From positions 1 through 6,072 of the forward strand of contig JAEOTN010000292.1 in assembly GCA_016839865.1 (NCBI GenBank): 6,072 nucleotides of DNA, read 5' to 3'. Positions 1 to 5,149 of the stretch are shown in pieces (the stretch's first letter is position 1; the number at the start of each line of letters is the position of its first letter). The position numbers were made by a program, and so were the translations under genes. This DNA is from Promethearchaeota archaeon (GTDB lineage: Archaea > Asgardarchaeota > Lokiarchaeia > Sigynarchaeales > MK-D1). The notes under the pieces are model-generated. The model ran no database searches and was not told the DNA's origin. It saw only the letters and a list, made by a program, of their open reading frames with translations.

Positions 1-189
1 ATTATTATGTGTGGAAATAAATCTGATCTAAAAGGAGATCGCAAGATTATTGAACCTATGGCACACTCCAAAATGGAACAACTAGGAATTCCTGCTTATT
101 TTGAGACTTCCGCATTAGAAGGAACGAATGTAAAGGCAGCGTTTAATAAAATCATTCAATTAATGATGGAACGAAAAAAATTTAAATAA
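1..189 (+). CDS. Ras/Rab-like small GTPase, C-terminal part (5' end outside window)
   Basis: The reading frame is open from base 1 (Ile-Ile-Met-Cys-Gly-Asn-Lys-Ser-Asp), so the ATG at 7 is internal and the true start lies upstream of the window. NKSD is the G4 guanine-specificity motif, preceded by the hydrophobic strand typical of Ras-superfamily proteins. ETSA about 25 residues later is the G5 motif, followed by a final helix (GTNVKAAFNKIIQLMM). The P-loop and switch regions are not visible. The protein ends Glu-Arg-Lys-Lys-Phe-Lys with no C-terminal cysteine, so it has no prenylation motif and any membrane contact would need another mechanism. The family acts as GTP-controlled molecular switches; the partner is unknown. 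The close match to Rab/Ras G4-G5 spacing, with no intron, is the main hint of an Asgard archaeon. MglA-type bacterial GTPases are the alternative but usually look more divergent here. It converges on the ABC operon and is probably unrelated to it. Confidence 0.88.
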   Translation: MIMCGNKSDLKGDRKIIEPMAHSKMEQLGIPAYFETSALEGTNVKAAFNKIIQLMMERKKFK

Positions 190-203
190 AAAATAAAAAA
201 AAA
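188..203 (-). terminator. Oligo-T termination region of the ABC operon
   Basis: Read on the minus strand just past the TAG stop of the 632-residue ABC gene, there are runs of nine T (203-195) and six T (193-188), with a further seven-T run at 180-174 inside the convergent GTPase gene. Archaeal RNA polymerase commonly stops at such U-tracts without a hairpin, and no hairpin is visible. On the plus strand the GTPase has only a weaker pyrimidine stretch (204-217) that overlaps the end of the ABC gene, so its own termination is less obvious. Confidence 0.55.
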
Positions 204-208
204 TTTCT

Positions 209-2107
209 CTATTTTTCTGTAAATTGGGTTTCAATAACCGGTGCTGCAGATTCTTCTTTATCTTCGAATTGACTATAATGAAGTTCTGCGTAGAATCCGT
301 TTTGTGCTATAAGCTCTTCATGGATGCCTTGTTCGACTATATCTCCATCTCGCATTACCAAGATAAGATCCGCATCGCGAATTGTTGAAAGTCGGTGTGC
401 GATAACAAAACTGGTTCTTCCTTTCATCAGTTTATCCATTGCATGTTGGATCAACAATTCTGTCCTGGTGTCCACAGAGCTTGTAGCTTCATCTAAGATA
501 AGAATAGATGGATCTGCTAAAACGGCTCGAGCAATCGTCAACAATTGCATTTGTCCTTGTGAAATGTTCGTAGTTTCCTCATTTAACACCATATTATACC
601 CATCTGGCTGTGTTCGGATGAAATGATCAGCGTTTGCTGTCTTTGCAGCTGCAATTACTTCTTCATTCGTTGCATCGGGTCGACCGTAACGAATATTTTC
701 CATGATAGTGCCATTGAATAACCATGTGTCTTGTAACACCATACCAAAGCAATTTCTCAATCCATTTCTTGAATATTCCCGAACATCATGTCCGTCTACA
801 ACGATTGCACCAGCATTCACATCATAAAACCGCATAAGTAGTTTGACCATTGTAGTCTTTCCAGCACCAGTTGGTCCAACAATTGCAACTTTAGTTCCTG
901 GAAGAGCAATTGCGGAAAAATCTTTTATAATGATCTTCTCAGGATTATAACCAAATTTCACATTCCGGAACTCCACCAGTCCTTCTACACACGTATTAGT
1001 AAAGGGAATTTTTGCTTCTGCAACTTCTTCTTCCTCTTCCAAGAATTCAAATACTCGCTCAGCAGCAGCAGCTGTTGATTGGAACGTATTGGAAACATTG
1101 GCTATCTGTGCTAACGGTCGTGTGAAAGTGCGAACATATTGAATGAATGCTTGTATATCCCCAATAGAGATTGTTCCTTGCGCAGTTAGCCAACCACCTA
1201 GAATAGCGACAACAACATAACCCAAATTTCCCACAAACGTCATCATTGGCATGAGGAGTGTTCCGAAAAATTGGGATTTCCAAGCGGAGGTATACAAATC
1301 CGTATTATGCCCATTAAATGTCTGTAAACTCTTCTCTTCCCCATTAAATGCACGCATTACAATGTGTCCACCATACATTTCTTCAATATGCCCATTAATT
1401 TTACCCAATGTTTTCTGTTGCTGTACATAGTACTTCTGAGATCGTTTCATTACAAATCCTATTAAGGATATTGAGATTGGAATTATAATAATCGAAACTA
1501 GAGTGAGTAACCAATTAATAGTAAACATCATGACAAGTACACCGATCAACGTTATAACAGAAGTTATAATTTGAGTTAATCCTTGGCTTAAAGTCTGATT
1601 TACGGTGTCTACATCGTTCGTGAAACGTGATAATACCTCACCTTGTGTTTGACCATCAAAATACTTGAAGGGCATACGATTTACTTTATCTGCGAGGTCT
1701 TTACGCATTCGGTAAGAAATATTCGTTGCAACATTTGCCATTATCCATCCCATGATATAACTGAAAACAGCGGATAAAATGTACAATCCGAGAGTGATAA
1801 GCAAAATTATACCAATCTCATTGAAATCTATAGAACCCGTTCCTCGAATTTGTGCAATCAAGCCTTCAAAAAGCTCTGTTGTAGCCCTACCCATTATTTT
1901 CGGTCCAACAATCATGGATGCGGTTGAAAGCACAGCGATGAAAAGCACGAGAATCACCTTAAACCGGTATTGATACATATACCGGAGTAATTTTTTCATA
2001 GCAGATTTGAAATCCTTCGCTTTTTCTGGAGGTGCTCTCATGGCCGGACCATGTCCTGGTCCTCGACGAGGTTGAGAACTTCTTCTCTGTGATGAACCTC
2101 TCATCAT
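209..2107 (-). CDS. ABC exporter half-transporter, catalytic-site subunit (632 aa, ABCB/MdlB type)
   Basis: This is a fused membrane and ATPase half of a type IV (ABCB-like) exporter in the cytoplasmic membrane. A basic, Arg/Pro/Gly-rich tail (residues 1-30) precedes six membrane helices at roughly 48-70, 98-122, 180-197, 199-221, 282-305 and 313-335. The nucleotide-binding domain follows from about 375: Walker A GPTGAGKTT (411-419), Q-loop Gln459, signature ISQGQ (515-519), Walker B ILILDE with Asp539 and catalytic Glu540, D-loop SSVD, and switch His571. Both hydrolysis residues are intact, but the signature departs from LSGGQ, as in other asymmetric heterodimers. A Glu-rich stretch (357-361) sits in the linker. 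The ATG at 2107 overlaps the TGA of the upstream half by four bases and follows a strong ribosome-binding site, so the halves are probably made together and pair. The substrate cannot be read from sequence; drugs, lipids or peptides are possible. Length is normal for the family. Confidence 0.93.
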   Translation of the reverse strand: MMRGSSQRRSSQPRRGPGHGPAMRAPPEKAKDFKSAMKKLLRYMYQYRFKVILVLFIAVLSTASMIVGPKIMGRATTELFEGLIAQIRGTGSIDFNEIGIILLITLGLYILSAVFSYIMGWIMANVATNISYRMRKDLADKVNRMPFKYFDGQTQGEVLSRFTNDVDTVNQTLSQGLTQIITSVITLIGVLVMMFTINWLLTLVSIIIIPISISLIGFVMKRSQKYYVQQQKTLGKINGHIEEMYGGHIVMRAFNGEEKSLQTFNGHNTDLYTSAWKSQFFGTLLMPMMTFVGNLGYVVVAILGGWLTAQGTISIGDIQAFIQYVRTFTRPLAQIANVSNTFQSTAAAAERVFEFLEEEEEVAEAKIPFTNTCVEGLVEFRNVKFGYNPEKIIIKDFSAIALPGTKVAIVGPTGAGKTTMVKLLMRFYDVNAGAIVVDGHDVREYSRNGLRNCFGMVLQDTWLFNGTIMENIRYGRPDATNEEVIAAAKTANADHFIRTQPDGYNMVLNEETTNISQGQMQLLTIARAVLADPSILILDEATSSVDTRTELLIQHAMDKLMKGRTSFVIAHRLSTIRDADLILVMRDGDIVEQGIHEELIAQNGFYAELHYSQFEDKEESAAPVIETQFTEK

Positions 2108-4368
2108 TGTACATCACCCTCCTCGTCTAGATATGCCTCTTCTTTTAGCTGAGATAAAGCAATTTCTTTATAGGTTTCACATGTTTTCATCAGTTCATTA
2201 TGGGTGCCTTTACCGACCATTTTTCCATCGTCTAATACGATTATTTGTTCAGCATACATTATCGTTGAAACACGCTGAGTAACTAGAAGAACAGTGCTAT
2301 CACCTGTATGTTTCTTAAGTGCTTGTCGCAACGCTTTATCTGTCTTGAAATCCAATGCAGAGAAACTATCATCAAATACCAGAATCGGTGCTTGTTTCAT
2401 TAATGCTCGTGCTATGGAAAGTCGTTGTTTCTGACCTCCCGAAACATCCTTACCTCCTTGGGCAATCGTGCGAGACAATCCTGAGGAACTTCTGCTAACA
2501 AATTGTTTAGCTTGTGAAATTTCAATGACTTGTTCAATTAATTCTTCACTTGCTTCTTCATTAGCATATTTGAGATTGCTTTCAATTGTTCCCGAGAATA
2601 GAACGTTTTGTTGTGGAACAAATCCGATTAACTCCCGCAGATCATGTTGGTTCACTTTTCGGATATCAATTCCATCTACCAATATTTGCCCTTCACTTAC
2701 GTCATAGAAGCGTGGAACAAGATTCACCACAGTAGATTTTCCTGAACCAACACCACCAATAAAAGCTGTTGTTTCTCCTGGTTTTGCAGTAAAAGAAATA
2801 TTCGATATCGCATTCACTTCACCACCAGGATAACGAAATGATACATTACGAAATTCTACTTCTCCCATTGCTGGTGTCATAAAGGGTTTTGGTTCTTCCG
2901 GATCCATTATTGTAGGATCTGTGTTAAGAACTTCACGAATTCGAGTAGCAGACACAGAAGCTCGAGGTAAAATTATAAACAAGAACGACATCATTAAGAA
3001 AGCAAAAACAATTTGCATCGCGTAACTCAGGAACGCCATCATATCTCCGACTTGCATCGTTGCATTCTCAATCTCACGTCCACCTACCCAAATGATACCA
3101 ATTGTCAACCCATTCATTATTAGCATCATGACGGGCATCAAAATGACCATCATCCTGTTTGTAAATAGAGTTACTTTAGTCAAATCAAGATTTGCTTTGT
3201 CAAATCGTTTTTCTTCATATTCTTGCCTATTGAAAGCACGAATGACCATCATTCCTGACAAATTTTCTCGAGTTACTAAGTTCAATCTATCAATCAGTTT
3301 TTGCATTATCCTAAACTTGGGAAACGCAAAAATGAATATTACACCGATCAAACACACAAGTACTAGTACCGCTAAAGCAATGATCCACCACATGGATTGA
3401 GCTTTTCCTAATGCACGGATAACTCCACCTGCTCCCATCAACGGAGCAAATGCTACCATTCGTATTAATAGAAATACCATCATTTGTAATTGTTGAACAT
3501 CATTTGTTGTTCGCGTTATCAGCGATGCCGTAGAAAATTTATCAAATTCTGTGCTTGAGAACATTTCTACTTTTTCAAAAACGTCTTTGCGAACATCTCG
3601 TGCAACACGAGCAGCGACTTTAGATGCCAAGAATCCTACCAATATGGTACATGTTACTGATAACAATGTGAATAACAACATCAAACTTCCAGCACGCAAT
3701 ATAAAGTTAAGTTGTAACTTATCCATATTCACACCAACGGTTTCAAACTCAGCCCGAATTGCAGTAACTGTGATTTGATCAACAAATGTTGGTCCTAATG
3801 CATTGAAATTCTCATAGATTCCTTCTGCTAAACCTGCTCGCATTGCATATGGTAGAGTTGTGATGTTGTCCCATGAGGTGATGTTAATCGGTGGAGTGAA
3901 TCCCATCTCCTCAACCAGCGAAGAGTTGAAAATCAACATATTCACGACAAATGTAGCTAAAATTCCTTTGGTCATGTTTTCATAGAGATTTCTCTTTACA
4001 CTATTACTCGTATCATTCAGTAAGTAAATTGATTGACTCTGAATCAATGGGTATTTTTCACCGTATTCGTCAATATTCTCTGTGGAATTTTCAAATAGGG
4101 TATATTGATCTAGAATCATCGTTTTATTGTCATCGTCCCAAAATAGAGCGGTATTATTCATTGAGTATTGACTGTATACCATAGGTGCTTTCGCTTCAAC
4201 TCCTCCTTGCTGAATTCCTGTATCTACAATGTTGGATAAGTAGTCAGGAAGAAGTAAATCAAGATTTACCTGAGCAAAGAGTAATGCAATTGCGAGTAAA
4301 ATCAGACCAGTATATGGACCTGCATACTTTGCTATCCGTATCTTGCGTTTTTTCCTAGTTTTTACCAT
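2104..4368 (-). CDS. ABC exporter half-transporter, degenerate-site subunit with large extracytoplasmic insertion (754 aa)
   Basis: This is the partner half of the heterodimeric exporter. After a basic N-terminus, helix 1 spans about 17-40 and helix 2 about 222-248. Helices 3-6 lie near 296-318, 327-350, 405-428 and 442-467. Between helices 1 and 2 is an insertion of about 170 residues (50-220) where the partner has only about 30. It should face outside and holds eight Asn-X-Ser/Thr sequons between residues 71 and 168. The ATPase domain (from about 502) has Walker A GGVGSGKST (538-546), Q-loop Gln586, signature VSGGQ (642-646) and Walker B ILVFDD. Asp667 replaces the catalytic Glu and Gln698 replaces the switch-loop His. 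These changes mark the non-hydrolytic site of pairs such as TM287/288 and LmrCD. The ATG at 4368 follows GGAGATC at 4384-4378, and the TGA overlaps the next gene. About 150 residues longer than a usual half-transporter because of the insertion. Confidence 0.93.
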   Translation of the reverse strand: MVKTRKKRKIRIAKYAGPYTGLILLAIALLFAQVNLDLLLPDYLSNIVDTGIQQGGVEAKAPMVYSQYSMNNTALFWDDDNKTMILDQYTLFENSTENIDEYGEKYPLIQSQSIYLLNDTSNSVKRNLYENMTKGILATFVVNMLIFNSSLVEEMGFTPPINITSWDNITTLPYAMRAGLAEGIYENFNALGPTFVDQITVTAIRAEFETVGVNMDKLQLNFILRAGSLMLLFTLLSVTCTILVGFLASKVAARVARDVRKDVFEKVEMFSSTEFDKFSTASLITRTTNDVQQLQMMVFLLIRMVAFAPLMGAGGVIRALGKAQSMWWIIALAVLVLVCLIGVIFIFAFPKFRIMQKLIDRLNLVTRENLSGMMVIRAFNRQEYEEKRFDKANLDLTKVTLFTNRMMVILMPVMMLIMNGLTIGIIWVGGREIENATMQVGDMMAFLSYAMQIVFAFLMMSFLFIILPRASVSATRIREVLNTDPTIMDPEEPKPFMTPAMGEVEFRNVSFRYPGGEVNAISNISFTAKPGETTAFIGGVGSGKSTVVNLVPRFYDVSEGQILVDGIDIRKVNQHDLRELIGFVPQQNVLFSGTIESNLKYANEEASEELIEQVIEISQAKQFVSRSSSGLSRTIAQGGKDVSGGQKQRLSIARALMKQAPILVFDDSFSALDFKTDKALRQALKKHTGDSTVLLVTQRVSTIMYAEQIIVLDDGKMVGKGTHNELMKTCETYKEIALSQLKEEAYLDEEGDVQ
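2113..2124 (-). promoter_or_regulatory. Strong Shine-Dalgarno site for the 632-aa ABC half
   Basis: The minus strand reads GAGGAGGGTGAT, close to the archaeal consensus AGGAGGTGAT (complement of the 16S rRNA 3' end), and ends five bases before the ATG at 2107. It lies within the last codons of the upstream ABC gene. It supports the ATG at 2107 (or the adjacent ATG at 2104) as the start, and suggests that the second half is both coupled and independently initiated at a high rate. Confidence 0.8.
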
Positions 4369-4377
4369 TTTTTAATT

Positions 4378-4384
4378 GATCTCC
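4378..4384 (-). promoter_or_regulatory. Shine-Dalgarno-like site for the 754-aa ABC half
   Basis: The minus strand carries GGAGATC nine bases upstream of the ATG at 4368. It is a moderate match to the archaeal ribosome-binding consensus and decides the start, since no other ATG is near. It lies in the 60-bp gap after the regulator gene. No convincing separate TATA box is visible in that gap, so the ABC genes are probably transcribed together with the regulator. Confidence 0.6.
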
Positions 4385-4428
4385 GATAATAATTCATGAT
4401 TTTGAAAATTTGTGTGATTCCTCATAGT

Positions 4429-4962
4429 TTATTTCAATTGAGCTTGTACTTTCTTTTTAACCTCTACAACTTTTTTCAACATTGCTTTTAAATGGTCTTC
4501 ATGCTCTGTTAGCTTTTGCAGTTTCTCTTCTGGTGTATCGTCGCTATCAATGATCTCGTCGCAATGTCCCATTCTAGGTCTTGGCATATTTTTAAGATTG
4601 AATTTACTAAGATCTCGTGTTAAGTTCTCTATCACATCATTTGCTAGTCTCTGAACGTCTTCTTGTAAAATTTTGCGATGCTCTCCTCCTTCATTTGTCA
4701 ACGTGTAATATTTCTTTGGTCTACCCATTTCGATACCTTTCTCATTCGTTCTCTTTTCCTCTGTTTCGTTCAAATAACCCTCTTCTGTCAATTTTTTCAT
4801 TGCTCGATAAATCCGTGAGTGAGGTATATGAGGATCGATTTGTGTTAAATCGTAATAAGTAAGACCGTTTGAATTAGGGTGGTCAGCAATAGTGTTGAAA
4901 ATTACCAACTGCTTGAAACTCTCAATAAAATTCTGTAAATAATTTAGTTGTTCTGATGCCAA
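4429..4962 (-). CDS. PadR-like winged-helix transcriptional regulator
   Basis: This 177-residue DNA-binding protein is probably the repressor of the downstream exporter genes. Residues about 15-95 fit the PadR winged helix: an N-terminal helix (FKQLVIFNTIADHP), a recognition region PHSRIYRAMKKLTEEGYL (47-64) and a wing ending GRPKKYYTLTNEG (80-92). The C-terminal helix (about 143-177), rich in Lys, Glu and Leu, is likely the dimerisation coiled coil found in PadR proteins. It is the first gene of the minus-strand unit, 60 bp before the 754-residue ABC half. LmrR, also PadR-like, represses lmrCD in Lactococcus and binds its drugs; the same role here is inferred. The start is TTG at 4962: the frame is open upstream to a stop at 5011-5013 but contains no ATG. 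Only a weak GTGAT (4973-4969) resembles a ribosome site. The short linker MGHCDE (131-136) has no assigned function. Confidence 0.82.
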   Translation of the reverse strand: MASEQLNYLQNFIESFKQLVIFNTIADHPNSNGLTYYDLTQIDPHIPHSRIYRAMKKLTEEGYLNETEEKRTNEKGIEMGRPKKYYTLTNEGGEHRKILQEDVQRLANDVIENLTRDLSKFNLKNMPRPRMGHCDEIIDSDDTPEEKLQKLTEHEDHLKAMLKKVVEVKKKVQAQLK

Positions 4963-4978
4963 TCTTAAATCACAATAC

Positions 4979-4995
4979 TTTTTTTCAAAATGAAA
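4979..4995. promoter_or_regulatory. Candidate operator 2: TTTCA-N3-TGAAA inverted repeat
   Basis: TTTCA (4983-4987), AAA, TGAAA (4991-4995) form a palindrome extended on the left by four more T. The block ACTTTTTTTCA (4977-4987) recurs exactly at 5038-5048. It lies downstream of the regulator's TATA box, about where transcription should start. Binding here would block the polymerase. Assignment to the PadR-like protein is inferred from position only. Confidence 0.5.
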
Positions 4996-5020
4996 TATAG
5001 TGTGTAGGAACTATTTTTGC

Positions 5021-5031
5021 TTTATTTAAAC
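5021..5031 (-). promoter_or_regulatory. TATA box of the regulator/ABC operon
   Basis: The minus strand reads TTTAAATAAA at 5030-5021, close to the archaeal box A. A start about 25 bases downstream would fall near 5000-4995, leaving a leader of roughly 35 bases before the TTG at 4962. A second, weaker candidate (CTATATTT, 5000-4993) would give a nearly leaderless message. Confidence 0.6.
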
Positions 5032-5039
5032 TTACCGAC

Positions 5040-5060
5040 TTTTTTTCATCGTGAAAAAAA
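5040..5060. promoter_or_regulatory. Candidate operator 1: perfect 9-3-9 inverted repeat
   Basis: TTTTTTTCA (5040-5048), TCG, TGAAAAAAA (5052-5060) are perfect reverse complements separated by three bases. The repeat lies just upstream of the regulator's TATA box and about 45 bases upstream of the TATA box of the divergent acyltransferase gene, so one bound protein could affect both promoters. It shares its core TTTCA-N3-TGAAA with the repeat at 4979-4995. A terminator role is unlikely because it sits between divergent genes. Confidence 0.55.
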
Positions 5061-5104
5061 CTCTTTTAATAATTCAAATCACTGCAAAAAGTCGTTATCA
5101 GCGA

Positions 5105-5117
5105 TATATATAAATAG
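5105..5117 (+). promoter_or_regulatory. TATA box of the acyltransferase gene
   Basis: TATATATAAATAG is a strong archaeal box A match. A start about 25 bases downstream, near 5135, would leave a leader of about 15 bases before the ATG at 5150. That leader contains AGGT (5139-5142), a weak Shine-Dalgarno match seven bases before the ATG. Confidence 0.65.
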
Positions 5118-5149
5118 AATAAGGTTAAAAGAATGTCTAGGTAAAATCT

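Noticed and set aside
324..626. 100-codon plus-strand frame opposite the ATPase domain of the 632-aa ABC gene
   Set aside because: The opposite strand encodes the signature, Walker B and switch motifs in order; the plus-strand product has no recognisable feature.
1059..1283. 74-codon minus-strand frame inside the 632-aa ABC gene
   Set aside because: It lies in another frame of a gene with continuous family motifs, and its Cys/His/Ser-rich product looks like a shadow translation.
2275..2370. Possible inactivating mutations in the ATPase domain of the 754-aa ABC half (Asp667, Gln698)
   Set aside because: The frame is intact and the same replacements are normal in the degenerate subunit of heterodimeric exporters, so the gene is not a pseudogene.
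3092..3400. 102-codon plus-strand frame opposite the 754-aa ABC gene
   Set aside because: It is antisense to membrane helices and coupling regions of a clearly real gene; the composition is that expected of the reverse of hydrophobic codons.
4393..4406. Third operator-like site TTCA-N6-TGAA before the 754-aa ABC gene
   Set aside because: The spacing differs from the two intergenic palindromes and the arms are only four bases, so it is mentioned as a loose relative but not called as a site.
4617..4862. 81-codon plus-strand frame opposite the regulator gene
   Set aside because: It is antisense to the winged-helix domain, with no promoter or ribosome site of its own.
5133..5144. Three-codon upstream reading frame (ATG TCT AGG TAA) before the acyltransferase
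   Set aside because: The expected transcription start lies at about the same place, so it may not be transcribed in full, and such short frames arise easily by chance.
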